Shown piece after piece: positions 24,301 to 31,918 of a DNA stretch of 45,854 nucleotides (positions within the stretch are counted from its first letter, which is position 1; every line of letters starts with the position of its first letter). The notes beneath the pieces are model-generated. The model was not told the origin of the DNA. It worked only from the letters and a program-made list of their open reading frames with translations, and did not search any database. The stretch comes from Candidatus Martarchaeota archaeon (GTDB lineage Archaea > Micrarchaeota > Micrarchaeia > Micrarchaeales > Micrarchaeaceae): the NCBI GenBank assembly GCA_023485545.1, contig JAMCZI010000024.1, positions 1-45,854 of the forward strand, in the 5' to 3' direction. Position numbers and translations under genes: made by a program.

Positions 24301-24350
24301 CATATATTATAAAACAGGACAGAATAGTGGAATTGTAGGGGGTACCGGCT
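24301..24350 (+). promoter_or_regulatory. Promoter and ribosome binding site of the GINS-eL42-aIF2-alpha operon
   Basis: CATATATTATAAAAC (24301-24315) is TATA-like. The G-rich GTAGGGGG (about 24335-24342) may act as ribosome binding site, followed by GTACCGGCT touching the ATG at 24351. The same 9-mer touches the taw1 start codon. Confidence 0.5.
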
Positions 24351-24848
24351 ATGGCAAACGATATAAAGTTCGATGTCTTGTGGCAGACATGGCAGAAGGA
24401 AAGGAAGAGCAGCATGCTGCAGCAAGTTGATAAGAACTTTTATCATGACGCAATGGAGTTTTACGATGATGTTAAAAGATCCGAAGACCAGGATCTTAAA
24501 ACAAACCTAATAAAAATATTAACAAACATAATAGAATTAAGAAAACAGAAGCTGCTTGCCTATGTAGCTTACAACAAACCTATTCAGCAGACATTACCTA
24601 AAGAGGAGCTGGATTTTTATAAAGCCGTGGCTACATACTCGAAAACATTCCAGGAAAGCCTGTTTTCGGGCCATGGGTTAGAAACCCAGCAAAAGCAAAA
24701 CGCTGGATTGAAAGTAAAACAAGAAGTTCCAGAAATAATACTTCCATCTGGGAACAAAATAGGCCCATTGATGAAGAATAATACAATATATGTAGATAAC
24801 GAATCTGATGCGGAATTTCTACTAAATAATGGTATATGCACAAAATAG
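24351..24848 (+). CDS. Archaeal GINS subunit (Gins51/15 type)
   Basis: GINS joins MCM and the GAN/Cdc45 nuclease in the archaeal replicative helicase. The 165-residue protein has the helical A domain first (FDVLWQTWQKERKSSMLQ; EFYDDVKR; IIELRKQKLLAYV) and a small beta-rich B domain last (EIILPSGNKIGPLMKNNTIY, residues 126-145, then FLLNNGI). The A-before-B order is that of the Sld5/Psf1-like (Gins51) group. The gene sits 12 bp upstream of eL42, matching the known archaeal linkage of replication genes with the L44e-S27e-aIF2-alpha cluster. Sequence is divergent, so context carries part of the weight. No Gins23 gene is in the window. Confidence 0.72.
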   Translation: MANDIKFDVLWQTWQKERKSSMLQQVDKNFYHDAMEFYDDVKRSEDQDLKTNLIKILTNIIELRKQKLLAYVAYNKPIQQTLPKEELDFYKAVATYSKTFQESLFSGHGLETQQKQNAGLKVKQEVPEIILPSGNKIGPLMKNNTIYVDNESDAEFLLNNGICTK

Positions 24849-24860
24849 CAGAGTGATACT

Positions 24861-25148
24861 ATGGAAATAGAAAAAGAAGTTAAGACTTTTTGCCCAAAGT
24901 GCAACAAGCATACTGCCCACAGCGTAAAACTATATTCCAAAGGCCCTGGTTTTGGAATAGGGATGAACATAGGCAATAGGCGTAACGTCAGGAAGAGAAA
25001 GGGCATAAAAGGTAAGGTCAAGGGACAAGCTACAATGAAGAAGATATCAAAGAAGCAGAAAGCGCTACTCAAGTGCAAGGTGTGTAATTACACTGTTGAG
25101 AAAGTATTTGGGACAAGGACGAAGAAGAAGCTTGAGGTAAAGAAATAA
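24861..25148 (+). CDS. rpl44e: 50S ribosomal protein L44e (eL42)
   Basis: eL42 binds near the ribosomal E site. The 95-residue protein has its zinc-binding pairs Cys11/Cys14 (FCPKCNKHT) and Cys72/Cys75 (KCKVCNY), with the basic NRRNVRKRKGIKGKVKG loop between. It overlaps the aIF2-alpha start by one base (TAATG). In most archaea eS27 follows eL42; it does not here. Confidence 0.95.
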   Translation: MEIEKEVKTFCPKCNKHTAHSVKLYSKGPGFGIGMNIGNRRNVRKRKGIKGKVKGQATMKKISKKQKALLKCKVCNYTVEKVFGTRTKKKLEVKK

Positions 25149-25969
25149 TGGCAGAATACAGCAAAACCACCAGCAATGCGTACAACAGGCCAGCAGTCAA
25201 CTCGTTAGCTATAGCTGTTGTAAAAAAGGTTGAGCCTTTCGGGGCATACTGCATGCTGCCGGAGTACAACGATATAGAGGTATTCCTGCCTATAAGAGAG
25301 GTCTCTTCTGGATGGGTAAAAAACATACACGAATTCGTCCACGAAGGGCAAAAAATAGTATGCAAGATCATATTCTATGATACAAACAGAAACACCATAG
25401 ACGTTTCGCTCAAAAAGGTTACACCAAAGGAATCGAAGGACAAACTGCGTGCATTCAACTTGGAGAAGCGCTCAAAGGCTCTTTTCAGCCAAGCAATAAA
25501 GATAGCGAAGGAGCAGCAGTCCAAGGAATCTATAGAGAGCAAGATGCTCACGGATTTCGGCACCTATACAAAGCTGATTGAAGCCGCAAAGTACTCCCCT
25601 GCTGACATAGACACGTCGAAGCTTCCAAAAAAGTTCAAAGAGGCTATAATAAAGCTGATAGAGGCGAGCAATGTCAAGAGGGATTACCCAGTTTCCTACA
25701 CAATGACCGTCCAGACAAACAACACAGAGTCTGGAGCAACAACGCTCCGCTCTGTATTTGCGAAGGCCCAGGAAGAGAGCGGCGCCAGCATAACGTACAT
25801 AAGTGCACCGAAATACAAACTCAACGCTTCTGGAGCGAGCTATTCAGAGGCCGAAGAAAAGGTCAAGAAGGCGGTCGAGGCTGTAAAAAGCCTGCTAGGG
25901 TCTGAAGAGATTGAAATAGAGAAGGAGAAGATGCACAAGGAGAAGGAGAACATACTGAACAAGCTTTAA
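25148..25969 (+). CDS. eif2a: Translation initiation factor aIF2 subunit alpha
   Basis: aIF2-alpha is part of the heterotrimer that brings initiator tRNA to the ribosome. The 273-residue protein has an S1 RNA-binding domain (about 20-85; VKKVEPFGAYCMLPEYNDIE, then FLPIREVSSGWVKNI), a helical middle domain and a C-terminal alpha/beta domain (TYISAPKYKLNASGASYSEA). The Ser51 region found in eukaryotes reads EVSSGWVKNI here. It is 8 bp upstream of the PAC2 gene. Nop10, the usual neighbour between them, is absent. Confidence 0.93.
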   Translation: MAEYSKTTSNAYNRPAVNSLAIAVVKKVEPFGAYCMLPEYNDIEVFLPIREVSSGWVKNIHEFVHEGQKIVCKIIFYDTNRNTIDVSLKKVTPKESKDKLRAFNLEKRSKALFSQAIKIAKEQQSKESIESKMLTDFGTYTKLIEAAKYSPADIDTSKLPKKFKEAIIKLIEASNVKRDYPVSYTMTVQTNNTESGATTLRSVFAKAQEESGASITYISAPKYKLNASGASYSEAEEKVKKAVEAVKSLLGSEEIEIEKEKMHKEKENILNKL

Positions 25970-25977
25970 GGGATTGG

Positions 25978-26751
25978 ATGAAGAATACAATAATAATAAA
26001 GAACAAAGACGTTAAGCTCAAAAATCCTATACTTATTGCTGGCTTTCCAGGCGTGGGAAACGTTGGCAAGATAGTGGTCAGGCACTTGAAAAGGGAATTC
26101 AAGGCGCAGCGCATAGCCACTGTGTACTCTCCCGGCTTTCCGCCGCAGATCATGATGAAGCGCAATGGAGGGCTGCGCTTCCTGAACAATTCATTCTACC
26201 TGATAAAGAGGCAGAAGGGCGAAAGCGACATTGTGCTGCTTACTGGCGACGTGCAGGCTATGACACAGGAATCGCAGTACGAGATAAATGAGGCAATAGT
26301 GGATTTTTTCGTCGACGAATTGGGCGGGAAGTTCATATATACGATAGGCGGGTATAATTCGGGTGAAGGGTCTGTTGAAAAGCCCCGTGTTTTCGCCAAT
26401 GCTACCAGCCCATCTGTGTTCGAAAGGTTCAAGAAGTCTGACATACTAATTGGAAAGTCGCGCGGCACCATAATGGGCTCTGCAGGAATGATACTCGCGT
26501 TTGCGAAGATGAAAAAGGTTCCAGGCATATGCCTTATGGGCGAGACTAAGATAATGGATCTGGACGCATCGGCCGCCAAGGCTGTAATAATGGTGCTCTC
26601 CGAAGCAATAAACCTGAAGGTAGACACCAACAACCTCGACATAATAATAAAGAATACCGCCGATGCGATAAAGGAGGCTGAAAAGCAGATGAATTCCCAA
26701 GGCATTCAGGGCCCTGAAGAAAATGGCGGCAGCCCCTCCTACATAAGGTAG
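25978..26751 (+). CDS. PAC2-family protein (proteasome-assembly-chaperone-like)
   Basis: This 257-residue protein belongs to the PAC2 family: LIAGFPGVGNVGKIVVRHL near the N-terminus, VLLTGDVQAMTQESQYEIN in the middle and IMGSAGMILAFAKMKKVPG followed by GICLMGET. Archaeal PAC2 proteins resemble eukaryotic proteasome assembly chaperones, but their archaeal role is not settled. It keeps the position it has in other archaea, at the end of the eL42-aIF2-alpha cluster. The stop codon lies one base before the tRNA-Gly gene. Confidence 0.88.
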   Translation: MKNTIIIKNKDVKLKNPILIAGFPGVGNVGKIVVRHLKREFKAQRIATVYSPGFPPQIMMKRNGGLRFLNNSFYLIKRQKGESDIVLLTGDVQAMTQESQYEINEAIVDFFVDELGGKFIYTIGGYNSGEGSVEKPRVFANATSPSVFERFKKSDILIGKSRGTIMGSAGMILAFAKMKKVPGICLMGETKIMDLDASAAKAVIMVLSEAINLKVDTNNLDIIIKNTADAIKEAEKQMNSQGIQGPEENGGSPSYIR

Positions 26752-26752
26752 C

Positions 26753-26843
26753 GCGCTAGTAATCTAGCCTGGTAGGATATCGGCTTCCCATAAAAGCTTG
26801 GAAAAAGCCGAAGGCCCGGGTTCAAATCCCGGCTGGCGCACCA
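26753..26843 (+). tRNA. tRNA-Gly (anticodon CCC) with a 15-nt intron
   Basis: Mature tRNA: acceptor GCGCTAG/CTGGCGC, D-arm ATCT/GGAT, anticodon stem TCGGC/GCCGA, loop TTCCCAA after splicing, T-arm CCGGG/CCCGG, discriminator A, and an encoded CCA (26841-26843). The anticodon CCC reads GGG glycine. A 15-nt intron TAAAAGCTTGGAAAA (26791-26805) lies at the canonical 37/38 site. TTCC pairs with GGAA of the intron to give the 4-bp central helix, with 3-nt bulges CAT and AAA at the two splice sites, a bulge-helix-bulge substrate. The gene fits between PAC2 (1 bp) and the DUF92 stop (1 bp). Confidence 0.9.
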
Positions 26844-26844
26844 T

Positions 26845-27534
26845 TCATGCCAATAGTATGAGCATGACTGCTATCCCTCCAATAAGGCTGCATGCGAAGT
26901 TTGTGGTGTATTTGGTTCCAAATCCTTTGTTTTCAAAGAATCCAAAAGCCGAATCTACTATAGTGCCAAGGAATCCTCCGACCAGCACCGAAGCAACTCC
27001 GATGTAAATGCTGGGAGAGGCGATTCCGAAGTAAAGCATGAACGGTATAACTGTTGCAGCTATTATCGCGGCACCGAACAGGCCAGCAAGGAGCCCAATT
27101 GCGGTCAACCCGCCGCTCTCGCCCTTTCTGCACTCTCTGAACGTGAATATCATTCTAGGGGTGCCGTCAAGCACTCCAAGCTCACTGCTGAACTTGTCTG
27201 CAGTTATGGCAGCGACGCTGCCTATGAAACCAAAAATTCCAGCATACTCTATGAAACTTATGGAATGCAGGTGGCCGAAGTATATCAGGCATGCAAATAT
27301 CAGTGGTGCAAGCCCATTGGCAACCACATTCTCGGCAGTCCTGCTTTTCTGATACAGCTTCTTCCTTTTCTTGTATGGGGTCCCGACCCACGTGACTACT
27401 GCAGAAACTGCCAAAAATATGAACATTTCTATGATCATGAACGCCCAGTAGCTGCCTCCTATGAACCAGAATGCCAGCGCCAGGACAATGGCGCTTCCTA
27501 TCGCAGCGCTGTCAAGTGTAAGGAAATTCATCAT
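26845..27534 (-). CDS. DUF92/TMEM19-family membrane protein
   Basis: This 229-residue polytopic protein has about six membrane helices. Family patterns are SRTAENVVANGLAPLIFA (about 64-81), ITADKFSSELGVLDGTPR (about 109-126) and GESGGLTAIGLLAGLFGA (about 138-155), the conserved acidic/glycine motifs of DUF92. Plant relatives act as phytyl-phosphate kinases, so a role in recycling prenyl phosphates is possible here (inference). It is convergent with PAC2/tRNA-Gly, its stop one base after the tRNA CCA. Confidence 0.82.
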   Translation of the reverse strand: MMNFLTLDSAAIGSAIVLALAFWFIGGSYWAFMIIEMFIFLAVSAVVTWVGTPYKKRKKLYQKSRTAENVVANGLAPLIFACLIYFGHLHSISFIEYAGIFGFIGSVAAITADKFSSELGVLDGTPRMIFTFRECRKGESGGLTAIGLLAGLFGAAIIAATVIPFMLYFGIASPSIYIGVASVLVGGFLGTIVDSAFGFFENKGFGTKYTTNFACSLIGGIAVMLILLA

Positions 27535-27566
27535 ACCACAAGGTTTAAATTCCGCTAATAAGGAAG

Positions 27567-27580
27567 TTTTTTAAATATAT
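27567..27580 (+). promoter_or_regulatory. TATA box upstream of a putative structured RNA
   Basis: TTTTTTAAATATAT is a strong TATA-like run. A transcript start about 25 bp downstream falls near 27600, just before the predicted outer stem of the putative RNA at 27600-27712. radA has its own closer TATA-like element, so this one may serve the RNA. Confidence 0.4.
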
Positions 27581-27599
27581 CATTTTATATGTTATTACG

Positions 27600-27712
27600 G
27601 GTTCTCTACTGTAGGAAGGTCGTGAAGAACTGGTCGCCTTGCCAGCGTGGAAACACGCTGGCACTATTTCTTATCGGTCTTTTAGCACTTCAAGCATGGC
27701 TTCTATACAGTC
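27600..27712 (+). ncRNA. Putative structured non-coding RNA with GAAA-capped hairpin
   Basis: The gap between DUF92 and radA contains a perfect 9-bp stem with a GAAA tetraloop: GCCAGCGTG-GAAA-CACGCTGGC (27641-27662). It is flanked by further complementary pieces that nest around it: ACTGTA/TACAGT (27608-27613 with 27706-27711), GAAG/CTTC (27615-27618 with 27700-27703) and TGAAG/CTTCA (27623-27627 with 27688-27692). Together they give a rod-like fold of about 105 nt. No ORF covers it. It lacks recognisable box C/D, SRP or RNase P motifs; an ACA at 27707-27709 near the 3' end leaves an H/ACA-like RNA possible. It could instead be part of a long radA leader. Confidence 0.5.
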
Positions 27713-27732
27713 CAGATATTCTATATGCTAAT

Positions 27733-27743
27733 CTTTATTAAAC
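27733..27743 (+). promoter_or_regulatory. TATA box of radA
   Basis: CTTTATTAAAC is TATA-like and predicts a transcript start near 27763, giving about 20 nt of leader to the ATG at 27785. This supports the internal start MAKEKVVREIE over the ATG at 27761. Confidence 0.4.
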
Positions 27744-27784
27744 CTTAGTCCGTATATTACATGTCTAATACTTTGCGTGTTAAA

Positions 27785-28735
27785 ATGGCCAAGGAAAAGG
27801 TGGTCCGCGAGATCGAAGACCTGCCGGGCATAGGTGAAGCCGCTTCAGCCAAGCTCAAAAGCAATGGCATAGATTCGCTTGACAAGGTTGCCATAATGGC
27901 TCCGCACGAGCTCTCCGAGATTGCAGGTATAAGCGTGGAGGCTGCCAAGAAGGCCGTACAGGTTGCCCAGGAATCCACAACTGTGGAATACGAGACCGGG
28001 GCACAGGTGCTCGAGCGCCGTGACGCTATAGGCAAGATAAGCACTGGCGCCAAGGACCTCGATGAGATGATAGGCGGAGGTGTCGAGACAAACGCGATAA
28101 CCGAAGCGTACGGCAAGTTCTCCAGCGGGAAGACGCAGCTCGGCTTCCAGCTCAGTGTAAACGTTCAGCTCCCAATAAAAGATGGCGGAATAAATGGCAG
28201 CGCACTCTTCATAGACACTGAAGGCACGTTCAGGCCGGAAAGGATTATGCAACTTGCCGAGGCCAAGGGGCTTGACCCTAAGGAGGCGCTTTCCAAAATC
28301 GCATACGTACGTGCGCTTACCACCAGCCAGCAGATACTGACAGCTGAGCGTGCCGACAAGCTCATACAGGAAAACAACATAAAGCTGATAGTGGTGGACT
28401 CAATGACATCGCTTTTCAGGTCTGAGTATTTGGGGCGTGGTGCGCTTGGCGAGAGGCAACAAAAGCTCAATATGCACATACACAGGCTGCAGACGCTTGC
28501 CGACAAGTACAACCTCGCCATATACATAACAAACCAGGTCATGGACAACCCAGGCATACTCTTCGGAGACCCTACTACCCCTATAGGCGGGAACATAGTT
28601 GCGCACGCTGCGACTACCAGGCTCTACATGAGAAAGAGCAAAGAGGAGAAGCGCATAGTAAGGCTTGTGGATTCGCCGAACATGCCGGAGGGCGAATGCG
28701 TGATAAAGCTTACTTCCGATGGCATAAAGAGCTGA
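27785..28735 (+). CDS. radA: DNA repair and recombination protein RadA
   Basis: RadA is the archaeal Rad51/RecA-type recombinase that forms filaments on single-stranded DNA and catalyses strand exchange. In the numbering of the 324-residue ORF from 27761, the N-terminal helix-hairpin-helix domain is at about 20-70 (IEDLPGIGEAASAKLKSNGI), Walker A at YGKFSSGKTQ (117-126) and Walker B at IKLIVVDSM. Loop regions LGRGALGERQQKLNMHIHRL and GDPTTPIGGNIVAHAATTR are conserved. The ATG at 27785 gives the usual RadA N-terminus; the track's start adds eight residues. dphB follows after 22 bp, with endA directly next. Confidence 0.96.
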   Translation: MAKEKVVREIEDLPGIGEAASAKLKSNGIDSLDKVAIMAPHELSEIAGISVEAAKKAVQVAQESTTVEYETGAQVLERRDAIGKISTGAKDLDEMIGGGVETNAITEAYGKFSSGKTQLGFQLSVNVQLPIKDGGINGSALFIDTEGTFRPERIMQLAEAKGLDPKEALSKIAYVRALTTSQQILTAERADKLIQENNIKLIVVDSMTSLFRSEYLGRGALGERQQKLNMHIHRLQTLADKYNLAIYITNQVMDNPGILFGDPTTPIGGNIVAHAATTRLYMRKSKEEKRIVRLVDSPNMPEGECVIKLTSDGIKS

Positions 28736-28757
28736 TGCCAAGGTTTACGGTGCGGCG

Positions 28758-29522
28758 ATGTTGTATCTCATAGGCACGGGCATTTCAGGGGAGCTCTCGA
28801 AAGAGGCGCAAAAAATATGTTCCTTATCGAAGGTATACATCGATTCCTATACCAGCCTTACAACAAAATCCAGCATGGATTCATTCAGTAAGCAGATAGG
28901 CACGGTGCCTGAGCCATTGCAGCGCAGCATGCTTGAGGAAGGATCAAAGTCGCTAGCATTCGCGGCGCTAAAATCAGACATAGCAGTACTAGTTCCTGGC
29001 GATCCCCTGATGGCCACAACGCACAAGACGCTTCTAGAAGAGGCGGCGGCAGCAGGCGCAAAATGGAAAGTGCTGCATTCAAGCTCCATAGCATCAGCCG
29101 CTCTTGGCGAAAGCATGCTTGATTTCTATAGGTTTGGCAGAGTTGCAACTATAGCTCGCTGGAGCGACCACTACAAGCCAGTATCATTTTACGAGGCGCT
29201 AAAGTCAAACTACGACGCAGGGCTGCATACCCTTTTCTTGCTGGATTATGACTCTGATGAGGGCCGCTCTATGGATTTCGGCGAAGTGTCCAGCATACTG
29301 GCAGCAGCAGAGGAAGAGTACGAAGAGGGGCTCCTTGCACCTGAATCCAGGGCAATATTCATGCATAACATAGGCCTGGAGGGCCAGGCAGTAGTAAAGG
29401 GCACCGTGTCAAGCATCCCTTCGCTGGGCTTCGGCAGGGGGCTGAACTCAATGATAATACCTGCAGCGCTGTCATACATAGAGGAGGAGCTTACTGCAGC
29501 GCTGTTAAAAGGCGAATGGTAA
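28758..29522 (+). CDS. dphB: Diphthine synthase (DphB)
   Basis: DphB is the SAM-dependent methyltransferase of diphthamide synthesis, which modifies a histidine of elongation factor aEF2. The 254-residue protein has the tetrapyrrole-methylase-type fold: MLYLIGTGISGELSKEA at the N-terminus, VYIDSYTSL, the signature VPGDPLMATTH (about 76-86) and LHSSSIASAA. The length matches the family (about 260). Its stop codon directly precedes the endA start, so the two genes are likely cotranscribed. The other diphthamide genes are not in the window. Confidence 0.94.
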   Translation: MLYLIGTGISGELSKEAQKICSLSKVYIDSYTSLTTKSSMDSFSKQIGTVPEPLQRSMLEEGSKSLAFAALKSDIAVLVPGDPLMATTHKTLLEEAAAAGAKWKVLHSSSIASAALGESMLDFYRFGRVATIARWSDHYKPVSFYEALKSNYDAGLHTLFLLDYDSDEGRSMDFGEVSSILAAAEEEYEEGLLAPESRAIFMHNIGLEGQAVVKGTVSSIPSLGFGRGLNSMIIPAALSYIEEELTAALLKGEW

Positions 29523-30698
29523 ATGGCAAATCTCAAGCTCGTGTACAGCCGCAAGTCGAAATCGATAGCTGCTGCAGACCAGTCCACTTCGGACGTTTTG
29601 TCTAACGGTTATATGGGCAAAAGTGCGGGCGGGAAGCTGCACCTCGACATAATAGAGGCGTTATACCTTATGGATGTTCGCGCAGCTGAATGCATAGTCG
29701 AAGAAAGCGGAGAGCCCCTAAGCTTCTCGGCGCTTTGCTCCGAGTTCGCGGCATCAAAAAAGTTCATGGCAAAATATTTTACATTCAAGGATTGGCGCGA
29801 GCGCGGGCTCATAGCGAAGACCCCTGAAAGTCTCGAGATAAAGCCGCATAAGCGCAGGGAGCCTGCCAAAAAATATCCTGCATCGAAGTTCAAGCCTCCC
29901 TCAAAAAAGATGACTGGCACGTTCTTCCAAGACGACCTGATAACAGTGGTTGCCGATCCTGAAGCAGGGGAAGACATATACCGCAAGTTCTGGCTTGGGC
30001 AGTATGGCAACTACAAGGCTTCCTCGCGCGGCAGCCTAAACAAGCTGGACGCATACGAGACCGTTTTCCTCATGGACCTCGGGGTGCTGCAGATAGAGGG
30101 ATTTTCACCAAAGGACATAATCCGGACATGCTCATCGCGCAGGAAGGATTTCTACAAGCTGTATGCCGTGTATCTGGACTGGAGGTCAAAGGGCTACGTA
30201 GTTAAGACTGGTTTCAAGTTCGGGGCTAACTTCAGGATCTACTTCCCTGGGGCGCTTCCTGATGACAAAAGCAACGAATGGTTCCACTCGAAGCATGTTC
30301 TCCACGTATTTCCGCGCGATTCCAAATTGCTCACATCGGAGTGGGCGCGCGCGATAAGAGTTGCCCATTCGGTGCGAAAGACGTTCATACTGGCCATACC
30401 GGGCCGCAGCAGGAAGAAGAAACTGCCGATAAACTTCTACCTCTACCATAGGAATGGTGCATCGACGGAAAACCCTTCAAACGCCCAGCCTAGCCTTGCC
30501 ATGCTTTCGCTGAGTGAAGAGGAGTACATAGGAGGAAGCGAGCTCTCCTCAGTGATAAGGCAGTCTTCTGAGAGCGGCTGCGAGCTTGTCATAGCTATAG
30601 CTGATAGGGAAACTGCGGTAACATACTACAAGGCAAAAAGCGTTGAACTTCCAGGTAGCAAATACGAATACTACGAGATAGACTGGATACAGCCATGA
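29523..30698 (+). CDS. endA: tRNA-splicing endonuclease, three-unit (epsilon-2) type
   Basis: This enzyme cuts introns from pre-tRNA at bulge-helix-bulge motifs. At 391 residues it is far longer than the usual 170-190-residue archaeal subunit. It contains an N-terminal alpha-like unit (about 36-105, ALYLMDVRAAECIVEE to FKDWRERGLIAKT), a second, complete unit with the catalytic Tyr240 (FGANFRIY), His255 (FHSKHV) and Lys286 (VRKTFILAI), and a C-terminal beta-like unit (about 318-391). The Tyr/His/Lys triad has family-like spacing. This alphaN-alpha-betaC layout is the epsilon-2 form described from ARMAN archaea. The intron-containing tRNA-Gly nearby is a natural substrate. Confidence 0.92.
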   Translation: MANLKLVYSRKSKSIAAADQSTSDVLSNGYMGKSAGGKLHLDIIEALYLMDVRAAECIVEESGEPLSFSALCSEFAASKKFMAKYFTFKDWRERGLIAKTPESLEIKPHKRREPAKKYPASKFKPPSKKMTGTFFQDDLITVVADPEAGEDIYRKFWLGQYGNYKASSRGSLNKLDAYETVFLMDLGVLQIEGFSPKDIIRTCSSRRKDFYKLYAVYLDWRSKGYVVKTGFKFGANFRIYFPGALPDDKSNEWFHSKHVLHVFPRDSKLLTSEWARAIRVAHSVRKTFILAIPGRSRKKKLPINFYLYHRNGASTENPSNAQPSLAMLSLSEEEYIGGSELSSVIRQSSESGCELVIAIADRETAVTYYKAKSVELPGSKYEYYEIDWIQP

Positions 30699-30703
30699 CT
30701 TCA

Positions 30704-30778
30704 CGGGCCCAGGGGGATTTGAACCCCCGACCTACTGGTTAAGAGCCAGCCGCTCTGACCAGGCTGAGCTATGGGCCC
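30704..30778 (-). tRNA. tRNA-Lys (anticodon CUU)
   Basis: The minus strand gives a 75-nt cloverleaf: acceptor GGGCCCA/TGGGCCC, D-arm GCTC/GAGC with loop AGCCTGGTCA, anticodon stem GCTGG/CCAGT with loop CTCTTAA, T-arm GGGGG/CCCCC with loop TTCAAAT, and discriminator G. The anticodon CUU reads AAG lysine. No intron and no encoded CCA. It lies between the convergent endA and HD-hydrolase genes, on the strand of the latter. Confidence 0.94.
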
Positions 30779-30790
30779 ACCTATGGGCGA

Positions 30791-31918
30791 TTATAAGATT
30801 TTACCTATAACTCTTTTAACCTTCCCTATGTTTTTCTCATCGCATGCGACAAGGAGGGTCTTCTTCGCCTCCATTACCCTATTGAGCGTATTTATGAGAG
30901 GCGATAGTTCGCCTAGACTGCCTATGTGCTTTCCGTCCTCCGCCACAACACTTATGTCGCCTCCTGGTTTATAAGATATCACTGTTACCACATAGTCTTC
31001 ATACTCCAGCCCGGACTTTGACAGCGCGGATTCAATCTCGTCCCTTCCCGCCTCTGAACCCTCTTTCAAGTCAGAATAAACAGCCCTCTTGTAAAGCTTT
31101 CTGTAATTTATGCGTTCCTGAAGCTTCCTGCCAGAAGAGCCTATAATCAGGCCCTCAAGCTCCTGGTCGCTGATTCTATGCAGCTCCTTTGGCGCAATTG
31201 CCCCGTCGTCTATTGCCATACTGGCTGCTTTGGAAGCCATGAGGTTCGCTATCTCAACAGCGTGGTGCGTGTAGACCGAGGAGAACATGAAGTATCTTGC
31301 GATCAATAGCGACTCTGCCCCAACTATGCCTCCCTGCTCTACCGCTGGGCTGTTTTTGTAAAGTCTCGTCTTTCCTATTATCCTATTGAAGTCTATTATT
31401 CCCAAGGCCACTCCTGTGTAATATGCATCCCTTGAAAGGTAATCCACCCTGTCGGACCCGAGTGCGCCGGTAACAATCTTTCCCCTTTCCTTGCCTGAGA
31501 ACAGGTCAGCGAATTCTCTTTTTGAAACTCCGCTTCCGGAAATAATGTCCCAGATTTCCGAGCCGAATATCATATCAAGGCCGATCTGCTCGTGGTTCTT
31601 TCCCAAATGCTGCTCGTACTGGCTGTCTAGCGTATGGGATAGCGGTGCATGCCCTATGTCATGCAGCATGCCAACCAGCGATAGCGCCTCAACCTCCTCG
31701 CCGAAAAGCCGCCTTGATAGGCGCTTGGTAGCCTCCATGGTCCCTAGCGAATGCTGGAACCTGCTGTGTGTGGCTCCTGGATACACTAGATATGCATTGC
31801 CGAGCTGCTTTATCCTCCGCAGCCTTTGCATCTCATTCGTTTCAAGTATGCGCGCTTCTGTCTCCGAAAGCTCTATGTTGCCGAAAATCGGATCCCTTAC
31901 GTACTTAACGCTTTTCAT
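30791..31918 (-). CDS. HD-superfamily phosphohydrolase (COG1078 / dNTPase-like)
   Basis: This 375-residue metal-dependent phosphohydrolase begins with DPIFGNIELSETEARIL and continues with TNEMQRLRRIKQLGNAYLVY, the typical N-terminus of the COG1078 group. The metal ligands are visible: His51 and His56 (ATHSRFQHSLG), His86-Asp87 with His90 and His95 (LHDIGHAPLSHTL), and a later Asp in LGSDRVDYLSRDAYY. Relatives hydrolyse dNTPs or phosphorylated nucleotides; the substrate here is not predictable. It starts 14 bp inside the end of the VKOR gene and is probably cotranscribed with it. Confidence 0.9.
   Translation of the reverse strand: MKSVKYVRDPIFGNIELSETEARILETNEMQRLRRIKQLGNAYLVYPGATHSRFQHSLGTMEATKRLSRRLFGEEVEALSLVGMLHDIGHAPLSHTLDSQYEQHLGKNHEQIGLDMIFGSEIWDIISGSGVSKREFADLFSGKERGKIVTGALGSDRVDYLSRDAYYTGVALGIIDFNRIIGKTRLYKNSPAVEQGGIVGAESLLIARYFMFSSVYTHHAVEIANLMASKAASMAIDDGAIAPKELHRISDQELEGLIIGSSGRKLQERINYRKLYKRAVYSDLKEGSEAGRDEIESALSKSGLEYEDYVVTVISYKPGGDISVVAEDGKHIGSLGELSPLINTLNRVMEAKKTLLVACDEKNIGKVKRVIGKIL

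Noticed and set aside
27641-27662. Hairpin as an intrinsic terminator
   Set aside because: There is no T-run directly after the stem, and it lies upstream of radA well past the neighbouring genes' 3' ends. A structured RNA fits better.
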